64,000 nt of DNA. Origin: Paraburkholderia phytofirmans OLGA172. GTDB lineage: Bacteria > Pseudomonadota > Gammaproteobacteria > Burkholderiales > Burkholderiaceae. A program made the position numbers and the translations under genes. Shown one piece after another: positions 38,830 through 50,039 of this stretch (its first letter is position 1; every line of letters starts with the position of its first letter). The notes below the pieces were generated by a model. It had not been told where the DNA came from and ran no database searches. It saw only the letters and a program-made list of their open reading frames with translations. The DNA lies in contig NZ_CP014578.1 in NCBI RefSeq assembly GCF_001634365.1, positions 2,604,001-2,668,000 on the forward strand. Reading direction: 5' to 3'.

Positions 38830-40587
38830 ATGAGACCTGCCGTTCGCCTCACTGCCTCCGCGACCAGTGCGTTGCCGCGCTGGCTGCTGCTGACCATCTG
38901 TATCGTCTATGCCTTCTTTGGCCTGTTTGGCCGGGATCCGTGGAAGAACGAGGACGCAGCCGGCTTCGGCGTCATGTGGACGATGGCGAACGGCGGCACG
39001 CACGACTGGCTGTTGCCGAACCTGGTCGGCAAGTACATGACGGAAGACGGGCCGTTCGGTTACTGGCTCGGCGCCAGCGCGATCCGCGCGCTCGCGCCGT
39101 GGGTCGACGCGAGCAATGCCTCACGCGTGTTTACGGGCCTGCTGTTTTGCGCGGCCTGTGCATTCGTCTGGTATGCGGCTTATCTGCTCGGCCGGCGCGC
39201 CGAAGTGCAGCCGTTCAAATACGCGTTCGGCGGCGAGCCGGAACCGCGCGACTACGGCCGCACCCTCGCCGATGGCGCGCTGCTGATCCTGCTCGCCTGC
39301 TTCGGCCTTGCCGAGCGCGGCCACGAAACCACGCCGCAACTGGCGCAGTTCTTCGGCATCGCCATGCTCGTCTATGGGCTCGTGCGGATGATCGACAAGC
39401 CGATCCAGGGCGCGCTGATCTGGGGCCTGGCGCTCGGTCTGGTTGCGCTCTCCAGCACCCCCGTGCTGGTCGGCGCGCTGTTGCTCGGCACCCTCGCGAT
39501 GGCGCTGATCGTGCGCAACGCGCGTACGCGCTGGCTGCTGCTGGCCGGTTTGCCAGTGGCGCTCCTGCTGTCGGTTGCGTGGCCGATCGCCGCGCTCGCC
39601 GCCTATCCCGATGACGCCGTCTGGTATCTGAACCAGTGGGTGCACGTCAGCCTGTCGTCATTCGCCGGGCCGCCCGGCTCGGTGGCCGCCTACGCGCTCA
39701 AGAATCTCCCGCTCTTCACGTGGCCGGCCTGGCCGCTCGCGCTCTGGGCGTGGTTCAGCTGGTCGGGCCTGCGGCGCGCACCGCACGTGGCGATTCCGCT
39801 GTCGGTGATCGGGCCGCTGCTGGCTCTGGTCGTGTTGCAGAGCCATCAGTCGAACCGGCTTTACATGCTGTTGCTGCCGCCGCTCGCAGTGCTGGCCACC
39901 TTCGCGCTGCCCACGCTCAAACGCGGCGCGATCAATGCGATCGACTGGTTCGCACTGTTGAGCTTCACGATCCTCGGCAGCTTCGTCTGGCTGGTGTACA
40001 TCGCCGGGCTGACCGGCTTCCCGCATCCGCTCGCGCGCAACCTCGCGCGTCTCGCCCCGGGTTTTGCGCCGCAGTTCAAGATCCTGTCGTTCATGTGCGC
40101 GGTCGCCGTGACGATCTGCTGGTTCGTGCTAGTGCAATGGCGCCTCGCCCGTCATCCGAAAGTTCTGTGGCGCAGCGTGGTGCTCTCGAGCGCCGGCACG
40201 ACGCTGATGTGGGTGCTGCTGATGACGCTGTGGCTGCCGGTCGTCAACTACAGCCGGACCTATAAGGACGTCGCCCAGCAGATCGCAAGCCATCTGCCGG
40301 ATGACTACACCTGTATCTCGCCGGTGCGCCTCGGTAACGCGCAGATCGCGACTTTCGCCTATTTCGGCGATATGCATTTCTCGTTCAACGAGGACTGCGA
40401 CGTGATCCTGCGTCAGGACACCCAGGACTTCGGCGATCCGAGCGCGATGTCGGACTTCATGTGGAAGCTGGTGTGGGAAGGCCGCCGCGTGGCCGACCGC
40501 GACGAACGCTTCCGCCTGTATGTGCGGATCGACCGTCCGAAGCCGCCAGTCGTCAAACGCCGCAGCTGGCATAAAAAGCCAGACTGA
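38830..40587 (+). CDS. Membrane glycosyltransferase (ArnT/PMT-like)
   Basis: An integral inner-membrane glycosyltransferase of the GT-C fold, 585 residues with about 11-12 transmembrane helices. The first periplasmic loop has R35-D-P-W-K-N-E41-D42, matching the catalytic acidic motif of ArnT-type enzymes that use polyprenyl-phosphate sugars. The C-terminus ends in a soluble part. Typical products are lipid A, protein or oligosaccharide glycosylation. The gene stops 2 bp before a MATE exporter, so the pair is probably co-transcribed. The acceptor is unknown. Confidence 0.82.
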   Translation: MRPAVRLTASATSALPRWLLLTICIVYAFFGLFGRDPWKNEDAAGFGVMWTMANGGTHDWLLPNLVGKYMTEDGPFGYWLGASAIRALAPWVDASNASRVFTGLLFCAACAFVWYAAYLLGRRAEVQPFKYAFGGEPEPRDYGRTLADGALLILLACFGLAERGHETTPQLAQFFGIAMLVYGLVRMIDKPIQGALIWGLALGLVALSSTPVLVGALLLGTLAMALIVRNARTRWLLLAGLPVALLLSVAWPIAALAAYPDDAVWYLNQWVHVSLSSFAGPPGSVAAYALKNLPLFTWPAWPLALWAWFSWSGLRRAPHVAIPLSVIGPLLALVVLQSHQSNRLYMLLLPPLAVLATFALPTLKRGAINAIDWFALLSFTILGSFVWLVYIAGLTGFPHPLARNLARLAPGFAPQFKILSFMCAVAVTICWFVLVQWRLARHPKVLWRSVVLSSAGTTLMWVLLMTLWLPVVNYSRTYKDVAQQIASHLPDDYTCISPVRLGNAQIATFAYFGDMHFSFNEDCDVILRQDTQDFGDPSAMSDFMWKLVWEGRRVADRDERFRLYVRIDRPKPPVVKRRSWHKKPD

Positions 40588-40589
40588 TC

Positions 40590-41969
40590 ATGTTCGCCGA
40601 CGTGCGAAAAATCGCCGGGCTCGCATGGCCTGTGCTGATCGGCCAGCTGGCGATCATCGCGTTCGGCGTAATCGACACGGCGATGGTCGGCCGCTATTCG
40701 GCCGTCGATCTCGCCGCACTCGGCCTCGGCTCGTCGATCTATATTTCCGTCTACATCGGCCTGACCGGCATCCTCACCGCGCTGCAACCGATCACCGCGC
40801 AACTCTATGGCGCGCGCCGGTACGTCGAGATCGGCGAAGAAGTGCGCCAGGCTTTGTGGCTCGCGCTCGCGTTGACCGTGATCGGCTTTCTGATTCTCTA
40901 TTTTCCAGGGCCGGTGCTGCAGTTGGCTCGTGTGCCCGAAGCGCTGCATGAGCGCACGGTCGCCTACCTGCAGATTCTGGCATTCGGCTTGCCGGCCGGC
41001 CTCGCCTTTCGCGTCTACAGCTCGATCACCAATGCGGTCGGCAAACCGCGGCTCGTGATGATCCTGCAGATCGGCGCGCTGCTGCTCAAGTTTCCGCTCA
41101 ACACATGGTTCATCTTTGGCGGACTCGGCGTGCCGGCGCTCGGCGGGCCGGGCTGTGCGCTTGCCAGCACCGCGATCAACTGGGGGCTGGCCGTGGTTGG
41201 GATGCTGCTGCTGACACGCGTCTACGTTTTCAAGCCGTTCGCGATCTTTGCGCACTTCTGCTGGCCGGTCTGGCGCCGGCAAGCGGCGCAGCTGCGCCTG
41301 GGCATTCCGATGGGTCTGTCGTACCTGATCGAAGTCACCTCGTACACGTTCATGGCGCTCTTCATTGCACGCTTTGGCACAACGACGCTCGCCGGACACC
41401 AGATCGCAGGCAACATCGGCGCAGTGCTCTACATGACGCCGCTGTCGATCGGGATCGCTTCGTCTACGCTGGTCGCTCAGGCACTGGGCGCGCATCGCCC
41501 GGAAGCGGCGCGCACGCTGTCGCGGCACGGCATCATGATGGCCGTGGCGATCGCCTGCTGTTACGGCGCGATCGTGCTGGTGCTGCGGCCGTATGTGATC
41601 GAAGGCTATACGCCGAATGCGCAGGTCGCGGCGGCAGCGATGCCGCTGGTGCTGATCGTCGTCTGCTATCACCTGTTCGATGCCTTGCAGATCACCACCG
41701 CGTTCGTGCTGCGCGCGTACAAAGTGGCGGTCGTGCCAACCGTCATCTATGCGGTTGCGCTGTGGGGCGTGGGACTCGGCGGCGGATATCTGCTCGGCTT
41801 CAATGTTTCCGGCACCACGCCGGAATGGCTGACCGGCGCGCGCGGCTTTTGGGTCGCCAATACGGCGAGCCTGGCGATTGCCGGCATCGGTTTGCTGTTG
41901 TACTGGCGTGGCGTGAGCAAGCGGTATTTGCGCGCCGAGCCGGTGGTCAGGGTGGATTCGGCGGTTTGA
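40590..41969 (+). CDS. MATE family multidrug exporter
   Basis: Cation-coupled exporter with 12 predicted helices in 459 residues, showing the two-fold MATE pattern: WPVLIGQLAIIAFGVIDTAM in the first half and LGIPMGLSYLIEV with LAGHQIAGNIG in the second. It resembles NorM/DinF. It begins two bases after the glycosyltransferase stop; co-transcription suggests linked envelope or export roles, though this is inference. Confidence 0.9.
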   Translation: MFADVRKIAGLAWPVLIGQLAIIAFGVIDTAMVGRYSAVDLAALGLGSSIYISVYIGLTGILTALQPITAQLYGARRYVEIGEEVRQALWLALALTVIGFLILYFPGPVLQLARVPEALHERTVAYLQILAFGLPAGLAFRVYSSITNAVGKPRLVMILQIGALLLKFPLNTWFIFGGLGVPALGGPGCALASTAINWGLAVVGMLLLTRVYVFKPFAIFAHFCWPVWRRQAAQLRLGIPMGLSYLIEVTSYTFMALFIARFGTTTLAGHQIAGNIGAVLYMTPLSIGIASSTLVAQALGAHRPEAARTLSRHGIMMAVAIACCYGAIVLVLRPYVIEGYTPNAQVAAAAMPLVLIVVCYHLFDALQITTAFVLRAYKVAVVPTVIYAVALWGVGLGGGYLLGFNVSGTTPEWLTGARGFWVANTASLAIAGIGLLLYWRGVSKRYLRAEPVVRVDSAV

Positions 41970-42165
41970 CGCGACGGAGATCGCCGCAAAATTGCCCCCT
42001 TCGTGGAAAGCCCAGCTCGGCCGGCGAATACAGGCGATGCCCCGCCTGCGTGCGCCCAACCGCCCGAATCAGGCCGGCCTGTTCGTAGTAGCGCAGCGTG
42101 TGGGTGGAGACGCCGATCGTCCCGGCGACCTCGCCGATGGTGAGTGCCTTTGACATTTTCGACAT
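41947..42165 (-). pseudogene. MerR-family regulator, N-terminal fragment
   Basis: The first 53 residues are a MerR helix-turn-helix and wing (LTIGEVAGTIGVSTHTLRYY, EQAGLI, then HRLYSPAELGF), but after about 42007 similarity is lost and the frame ends at 41947 within the end of the MATE gene. MerR regulators normally continue with a second helix, a coiled coil and an effector domain. The gene has therefore been cut by a deletion at its 3' end. Alone the fragment might fold as a DNA-binding unit but cannot dimerise. Confidence 0.75.
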
Positions 42166-42476
42166 GACGGAACTCAGGTTGGGACTTCGAGTGCACTCCA
42201 AGTCAAGTGGAAGACGCTGTCATTTGTCCGGACTGTCATTTTTACGACTCGCTGCGTTGATCGATAAACTCAATACTGCTTAATCGCCAGGCAAAAGCTT
42301 TAAATATTGTCCAGCCTGATTTACTTGTCATGAATCGATCGGTATAAATCGTCGGCGTTTGCAAATAAGGGCGCGCAATTTGTTCTATGCTTAAGCGCAG
42401 CGCCTGCTGACAGGCTGCGTCGTCCCGAGTTTTTCCCTTTGCGGCCAACTTTTTCGCCCTCAATGGAGTGCTTGCC
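42166..42476. other. Intergenic region before comEA
   Basis: About 310 bp, locally A+T-richer than its surroundings, with no supportable gene. It should hold the comEA promoter; no clear boxes were recognised. Confidence 0.45.
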
Positions 42477-43070
42477 ATGCTGAAGAAGCTTTTGATGCTT
42501 TGCGTTGCTTTGGCTTTGTCGCTGTCGGCCGGATTTGCGGCTGCCGTCGAAGTGAATTCCGCCGATCAGGCCGCGCTCGAATCGGTCAAGGGTATCGGCC
42601 CGGTGCATGCGAAAGCGATCATCGACGAACGCACCAAGAACGGCCCGTTCAAGGATGCTGACGATCTCTCTACTCGCGTCAAAGGCCTCGGCACCAAATC
42701 AGTGGCTAATCTCGAAGCGGCGGGTTTGACCGTCAACGGCTCGTCCACACCGCCGACCGGCGCCAAGGCAGCCGCGAAGTCGACCGGCGCCGCGAGCACC
42801 AAGGCGGCACCGGCGGCGGCACCCGCTGCCACCACGCCGGCCGCGACACCGGCCCCGACGGCGACCGCAGCGCCGGCCGAAGCGTCAGGCACAAAGGCAT
42901 CGAAATCGAAGAAGAAGAGCAAGGCCGCGGCATCCGGCGCGGCTGCCGCTTCGGCACCGGCTACGGCCGCCGCAGCCAGCACGCCGGCCGACGCGTCCGG
43001 CACCAAGGCCTCGAAGAAGAAGGCGAAGACGAGCAAGGCTGCATCGGCTGCCGCAGCCTCCGGCGCGTAA
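42477..43070 (+). CDS. comEA: ComEA-like DNA-binding protein with Ala/Lys-rich tail
   Basis: A signal peptide (residues 1-24, ending GFAAA) is followed by a ComEA helix-hairpin-helix domain (VNSADQAALESVKGIGPVHA). Family members bind double-stranded DNA in the periplasm during transformation. From about residue 90 a 105-residue tail of Ala, Lys, Pro and Ser follows, with ASGTKASK duplicated, resembling histone H1 tails. GGAG eight bases upstream supports ATG 42477. The tail is strongly basic and could add non-specific DNA binding. The role in natural transformation is inferred. Confidence 0.85.
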   Translation: MLKKLLMLCVALALSLSAGFAAAVEVNSADQAALESVKGIGPVHAKAIIDERTKNGPFKDADDLSTRVKGLGTKSVANLEAAGLTVNGSSTPPTGAKAAAKSTGAASTKAAPAAAPAATTPAATPAPTATAAPAEASGTKASKSKKKSKAAASGAAAASAPATAAAASTPADASGTKASKKKAKTSKAASAAAASGA

Positions 43071-43224
43071 TATTTGGCTTGAGCATCGGCAGCGCGATGA
43101 TCGCGCGATGGCGCATATAAGCCGCCCCGTCGCCGTCCGTCCCGCCTCCCCAACGCCGCGCAACCGCGCAGCGTTTTCACCCGCCGACCCGTCAAGCACG
43201 CGTCGGCATTCAAGAGAGTCCGTC

Positions 43225-43653
43225 ATGAGCCTACTCGACACTATCGGTTCCCTGGTTGGCAAATCGCCCGAAGACGGCGGCCAGCAAGCCCTGGTTTCCG
43301 CCGCACTCGAATTCGTCAACAGCCAGCCGGGCGGCCTGAACGGCCTGATCAGCAGCTTCAGGGAAAAGGGGCTCGGCGACGTTGTGTCGTCGTGGGTCGG
43401 TAACGGTGAGAACCAGCCGATCACACCCGATGCACTCCATAGCGTGCTCGGCTCGGATGCTGTCGCCAGCCTCGCGGCGAAAGCTGGCGTGCAGCCGGAT
43501 CAGGTCACGGGCCTGTTGTCGCAGATTCTGCCGCACGTCGTCAACGCAGCGACGCCGGAAGGCGAAGTGCCCGCCGAAGGCACACTGAATTCGACGACTG
43601 TGCTCGGCGCGCTTGGCGGTCTGTCGGCACTGTTCGGCAAGGGCAACGCGTAA
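43225..43653 (+). CDS. yidB: YidB-like DUF937 protein
   Basis: A 142-residue cytosolic protein: MSLLDTIGSLVGK, GGLNGLISSFREKGLGDVVSSWVGNGENQPITPD and LLSQILPHVVNAATPEGEVP are DUF937 signatures. The family is common in proteobacteria but has no established function. The start at 43225 follows GAGAG; the longer frame to 43108 is not conserved. It is convergent with clpB across a bidirectional terminator. Confidence 0.88.
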   Translation: MSLLDTIGSLVGKSPEDGGQQALVSAALEFVNSQPGGLNGLISSFREKGLGDVVSSWVGNGENQPITPDALHSVLGSDAVASLAAKAGVQPDQVTGLLSQILPHVVNAATPEGEVPAEGTLNSTTVLGALGGLSALFGKGNA

Positions 43654-43692
43654 GCGGCCTCGTCAGATGTCCTGAGCACCCGCCAAAAGGCG

Positions 43693-43730
43693 AAAAAAAA
43701 GCGGCAACGAAGTCATCTTCGTTGCCGCTT
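43693..43730. terminator. Bidirectional terminator yidB / clpB
   Basis: A perfect 14-bp stem (AAGCGGCAACGAAG with CTTCGTTGCCGCTT) and a TCAT loop. Eight A residues on the left become a U-run for clpB; on the right the plus strand has CTGATTTTT. Confidence 0.92.
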
Positions 43731-43835
43731 CTGATTTTTGGCAGACGCGTTTGGCAAATGCGTTTGGGAGGCTCGGCTTGTACCGCAGCCACTTCCTACC
43801 TAAGGTCTACCTAAGGTCTGCCGAACGCCTGTCGC

Positions 43836-46433
<2,598 letters not shown>

Positions 46434-46462
46434 CAAGAGACCTCCAATTTTCGATTACCACC

Positions 46463-46491
46463 AAATTGAGGCGTTTTACGCAGGTTTCAAG
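46463..46491 (-). promoter_or_regulatory. Sigma-32 heat-shock promoter of clpB
   Basis: On the minus strand CTTGAAA (46491-46485) is followed after 13 bp by CCTCAATTT (46471-46463), close to the sigma-32 consensus CTTGAAA-N11-14-CCCCATnT. It is 30 bp before the clpB ATG. Confidence 0.8.
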
Positions 46492-46552
46492 CGTTTTTTT
46501 GCATCAGCAACAACTATTTAACATTTGACGCACGAGAACTTGCCGGCGGATT

Positions 46553-47053
46553 TCAGGATGGCGGCCCGGCTTCGCCGCCAGCAGGTGCGACCGGCACAAT
46601 CGGAATGATGGTGCTTAAACCAAGCAGCGCAGCCAGCGGGCGGTGCGGCTTCGCAACCTCGCCGATCGTGTAGCGGTCGAGTTCGGCGAGGAACGCGTTG
46701 CGTGCTGCCTCGAGCGCGCCGCGAATACGGCATTGCGGTGTAATGACACAGGCCCGGCGCTCACCCTGCGGGTCCGGGAAGCAGCCGACCAGTGCAAAGT
46801 CGGTTTCCGTGGCCCGCACGATCTCGCCCACGGTCAACGTGTTGGTTTGTTCGGCGAGCCGCAGGCCGCCGTTACGGCCGCGCACGGTCTCGACCCAGCC
46901 GAGTTCGCCGAGTTGCTGCACCACCTTCATCAAATGGTTCTTGGATATCCCGTACGCGTCCGAGATGTCCTGGATGGTCGATAAGCCTTCGCCACGGACG
47001 GCGAGGTATAACAGGACGCGTAATGCGTAATCCGTATAGTCGGTCAGTCTCAT
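46553..47053 (-). CDS. nsrR: Rrf2-family regulator, NsrR-like
   Basis: A nitric-oxide-sensing type of repressor with an iron-sulfur cluster: an N-terminal winged helix (MRLTDYTDYALRVLLYLA, ISKNHLMKVVQQLGELG) and three cysteines C91, C102 and C108, the last two in ACVITPQC, the NsrR pattern. In E. coli NsrR the cysteines are 91, 96 and 102, so ten rather than four residues lie between the first two here. It is divergent from a truncated globin, a typical NsrR target, and an NsrR-like operator lies between. 166 residues from ATG 47053. Confidence 0.85.
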   Translation of the reverse strand: MRLTDYTDYALRVLLYLAVRGEGLSTIQDISDAYGISKNHLMKVVQQLGELGWVETVRGRNGGLRLAEQTNTLTVGEIVRATETDFALVGCFPDPQGERRACVITPQCRIRGALEAARNAFLAELDRYTIGEVAKPHRPLAALLGLSTIIPIVPVAPAGGEAGPPS

Positions 47054-47139
47054 AAGTGCAGGTGTCACGATGAGCGCAAGCCGCGATCCGGGGATAACCG
47101 CGTCGATGCAAGGGTTGCGAGGGGCCGTCGCTTCGCCCT

Positions 47140-47162
47140 AAGATGCAGGCGCCGCGCATATT
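47140..47162. promoter_or_regulatory. Candidate NsrR operator
   Basis: AAGATGCA (47140-47147, full match to one NsrR half-site) is followed after 7 bp by CGCATATT (six of eight to TGCATCTT). This gives the 23-bp spacing of known NsrR sites, in the 303-bp region between the regulator and the globin gene. No other structure was recognised in that region. Confidence 0.6.
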
Positions 47163-47356
47163 TTGTCATTCTGCGCTGACAGGCGGTGTTTGTCTTTCGG
47201 CAGCAATGGTAACGTCTCCCGCATAGGCCATTCATCCGAAAAGCGGGGCATTCGCAGCCTACTTCCTTTCGTTTGGACACAGTTTGAGGCCATTCCCGAC
47301 CGTCTGTGGCACCGCGCGACGATCCACAATGAATCACTGCATTATCTGGAATTTGC

Positions 47357-47905
47357 ATGAATCCGTCTTTCCCTGCCGCACCGGTTGTCGAGCGCGCCGC
47401 CGAGCCTACCGAGGCGAATATTCGCGAGCTCGTCTACGGCTTTTACGACCGCGTGCGCGCCGATCCGCTGCTGGGCCCCGTGTTCGACGCGACGCTTGCG
47501 GGCCGTTGGGACGACCACTTGCCCAAGATGTGCACGTTCTGGGGCAGTCTTGTGCTGGGCGCGAAGCAATACCGCGGCAATGTGCAGCAGGCGCATCAGC
47601 CGCTCGAGGGTGTCGAGCCGCAGCATTTCAGCCGCTGGCTGTATCTGTTTCTGGATACGGTGGAGTCGCGCTATCAGCCGGCGGCGGCGGTCCGCTTCAT
47701 GGAACCGGCGCTGCGTATCGCGCAGAGTTTGCAATTGAGCCGCTTCGGCTGGAATTACAAGATTCCGGAGGAACAACAGGCGTTGCTGGAGCGCGTCGCA
47801 CCGAAGCGGCGTCCGCGCGACGACGAGCACGCCGGGGTCGCCCCGACACGGCCGCCTGGTGAACCGTTTCCGACGCGGATCATCGGGAAAGCGAACGACG
47901 ATTGA
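47357..47905 (+). CDS. Group III truncated haemoglobin
   Basis: Small haem globin, thought to detoxify NO or handle oxygen at low levels. The proximal haem histidine is H80 (QQAHQPL), followed by PQHFSRWLYLF as in group III members; DPLLGPVFD and WDDHLPKMCTFWGS form the distal side. It has 182 residues, with a C-terminal extension of about 40 residues after the globin fold, rich in Arg and Pro. Divergent from nsrR; likely NO-inducible. Confidence 0.85.
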   Translation: MNPSFPAAPVVERAAEPTEANIRELVYGFYDRVRADPLLGPVFDATLAGRWDDHLPKMCTFWGSLVLGAKQYRGNVQQAHQPLEGVEPQHFSRWLYLFLDTVESRYQPAAAVRFMEPALRIAQSLQLSRFGWNYKIPEEQQALLERVAPKRRPRDDEHAGVAPTRPPGEPFPTRIIGKANDD

Positions 47906-47930
47906 CGCGGGCGCTTGAGAAGCGCGCGCC

Positions 47931-48407
47931 CTAATCCGCGTCCTGGTTATCCGATTCGATGCCCCATCTGGCCAGCGCCGCGTCGTCGGTGACGCGGGCA
48001 TCGACCCAGCGCTCGCCTTCTTCGGTCTTCTCTTTCTTCCAGAACGGCGCCTGGGTCTTCAGGTAGTCCATCACGAACTCGCACGACGCGAAAGCCTCGC
48101 CCCGATGTGCGGCGGTGGTCGCCACCAGCACGATCTGGTCGAGCGGATAAAGCTTGCCGACCCGATGCACGATCAGCACCTCGATCCCCGGCCAGCGCTC
48201 GCGCGCGCTCACGACGATCGCTTCCAGCGACTTCTCCGTCATGCCCGGATAGTGTTCGAGCTCCATTGTTTCGACCGCGCTGCCGTCGTTCAGATCACGC
48301 ACGGTGCCGACAAAACAGGCAACCGCGCCGATCTTCGGATTGCGCGCGCGTAACGCGGCAACCTCGGCGGTGAGGTCGAAATCTTCCGTCTGGACGCGAA
48401 CGGGCAT
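47931..48407 (-). CDS. moaE: Molybdopterin synthase catalytic subunit
   Basis: Large subunit of MPT synthase; converts cPMP to molybdopterin with sulfur from MoaD. The 158 residues show ELEHYPGMTE, HRVG, AAHRGEAF and the catalytic lysines in FWKKEKTEEG. Last gene of moeA-moaD-moaE on the minus strand. Confidence 0.95.
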   Translation of the reverse strand: MPVRVQTEDFDLTAEVAALRARNPKIGAVACFVGTVRDLNDGSAVETMELEHYPGMTEKSLEAIVVSARERWPGIEVLIVHRVGKLYPLDQIVLVATTAAHRGEAFASCEFVMDYLKTQAPFWKKEKTEEGERWVDARVTDDAALARWGIESDNQDAD

Positions 48408-48495
48408 CTCTGGCTCCTGTGCGGGTTAGTGCGGCTCAGCGCGGCTTAACCGGTTGGCGTGCTTTAGCGCGGCTTTTTGCGGCCGTCGGGGCGGC

Positions 48496-48753
48496 TCACC
48501 CGCCAGTGACGGGCGGAAAGAACGCGACTTCGCAATCTTCGGTGATGCGCGTGCCAGCATCGGTCATCACGTGGTTGCAGGCCATGCGCAGCGCGCGGCC
48601 TTCGGCGAGGGTATCGGCCCAGACGCCGCCGCGCACGCGCAACCAGGCGCGCACGTCGCCGACGGTCGCGATGCCGTCGGGCAAATCGACCGTTTCGTCG
48701 GCGGTTTCAAGCGCTTCGCGCACGCTTGCAAAATATCGGAGTTGAATCTTCAT
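48496..48753 (-). CDS. moaD: Molybdopterin synthase sulfur carrier subunit
   Basis: Ubiquitin-fold protein of 85 residues from ATG 48753, ending in the invariant Gly-Gly (FFPPVTGG) that carries the thiocarboxylate. The longer upstream frame is not conserved. It lies 26 bp after moeA and 88 bp before moaE. Confidence 0.93.
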   Translation of the reverse strand: MKIQLRYFASVREALETADETVDLPDGIATVGDVRAWLRVRGGVWADTLAEGRALRMACNHVMTDAGTRITEDCEVAFFPPVTGG

Positions 48754-48779
48754 CGGGAAGCTGCCGGCTGTTGCCGGCC

Positions 48780-50039
48780 TCAGTTCAGCAATTCGGAAAA
48801 GGGGATGAAACGCACGGTCTCGCCGACGCTGATTGCGTGGTTCGGCGGATTGTCGATCAGGCCGTCGCCCCATACGGTCGATGTCAGTACAGCGGAGCTC
48901 TGATTGGGAAACAGATCGAGGCCGCCGGCCGCATTGACGCGCGCGCGCAGGAATTCGTTGCGGCGGTCGGCCTTGTTCTGCGTGAAATCCGCGCGCAGCG
49001 ACAGCGCGCGCGGCGCCACCGTCTGCATGCCGGCCAGACGCAGGACGAACGGACGCACGAACAGTAGAAATGTCACGAAACTGGAAACAGGGTTGCCCGG
49101 CAGGCCGATGAAAAAGGTTTCGTCTGATGCAGCCGCATCTGCCTGCTGAGCGGCGCGGCGCACTGCGCCGAACGCGAGCGGCTTACCCGGTTTCATCGCG
49201 ATCTGCCACATCGACAGGCGCCCTTCGGCCTCGACCGCCGGCTTGACGTGATCTTCCTCGCCGACCGACACGCCGCCGCAAGTCAGGATCAGATCGTGTG
49301 CCTGCGCGGCTTCGCGCAGTGTTGTTCGGGTGGCGTCAAGCTTATCGGGGACGATGCCGTAGTCGGTGACGTCGCAGCCTAATTTTTCCAGCAGCCCGCG
49401 CAGCGTGAAACGGTTCGAGTTGTAGATCGCGCCCGGTTTCAGCGGTTCGCCAGGCATGGTCAGTTCGTCGCCGGTGAAGAACACGGCAACCTTTGCGCGG
49501 CGGCGCACCTGGAGTTCGGCGCAACCGACCGAGGCGGCGAGCCCCAATGCTTGCGGCGTCAGCCGCGTGCCCGCGGGAAGAATGATCGAGCCGCTACGGA
49601 TGTCCGCGCCTTGGCCCGTGATCCATTCGCCGGATGCCGGGCTGTGGAGGATTGTGACTTCGTTGCCGGCGGCCTCGGTTTGCTCCTGCATCACGATGGC
49701 GTCGGCGCCCGGCGGCACCGTGGCGCCGGTGAAGATGCGGGCGGCCGTGCCTCGCTCTAACGGCTCGGGCGCGTGACCGGCTGGAATGCGTTGCGAGACC
49801 GGCAGGCGGCGGTTGCCATCGGTTGTCAGATCTTCAGTGCGGATCGCGTAGCCGTCCATTGAACTGGTGTTCATGGGAGGGACGTCCAGCGGCGAAACGA
49901 CGTCTGCCGATAGCACCCGGTTGAGCGCGTCTAGTGTGGGGATCGATTCCGTTCCGGTGATCGGGGTCGCCGCGCTGAGCAGAGTCGTCAACGCTTCGGC
50001 GGTGGAGAGCATCGGAGCGCGGGGCGTTGGGGTGGACAT
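48780..50039 (-). CDS. moeA: Molybdopterin molybdenumtransferase
   Basis: Inserts molybdenum into adenylated molybdopterin. The 419 residues show PLDVPPMNTSSMDGYAI (domain I), RIFTGATVPPGADAIVMQEQ, the MoCF_biosynth domain (FFTGDELTMPGEPLKPG, TCGGVSVGEED) and GLPGNPVSSFV. First gene of the moeA-moaD-moaE group. Confidence 0.95.
   Translation of the reverse strand: MSTPTPRAPMLSTAEALTTLLSAATPITGTESIPTLDALNRVLSADVVSPLDVPPMNTSSMDGYAIRTEDLTTDGNRRLPVSQRIPAGHAPEPLERGTAARIFTGATVPPGADAIVMQEQTEAAGNEVTILHSPASGEWITGQGADIRSGSIILPAGTRLTPQALGLAASVGCAELQVRRRAKVAVFFTGDELTMPGEPLKPGAIYNSNRFTLRGLLEKLGCDVTDYGIVPDKLDATRTTLREAAQAHDLILTCGGVSVGEEDHVKPAVEAEGRLSMWQIAMKPGKPLAFGAVRRAAQQADAAASDETFFIGLPGNPVSSFVTFLLFVRPFVLRLAGMQTVAPRALSLRADFTQNKADRRNEFLRARVNAAGGLDLFPNQSSAVLTSTVWGDGLIDNPPNHAISVGETVRFIPFSELLN

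Noticed and set aside
40413..42059. A 548-residue minus-strand frame opposite the MATE gene
   Set aside because: His/Arg/Asp-rich antisense shadow with no domain.
43797..43820. Two adjacent copies of CTACCTAAGGT after clpB
   Set aside because: An 11-bp duplication in non-coding DNA near a terminator; too little to suggest function.
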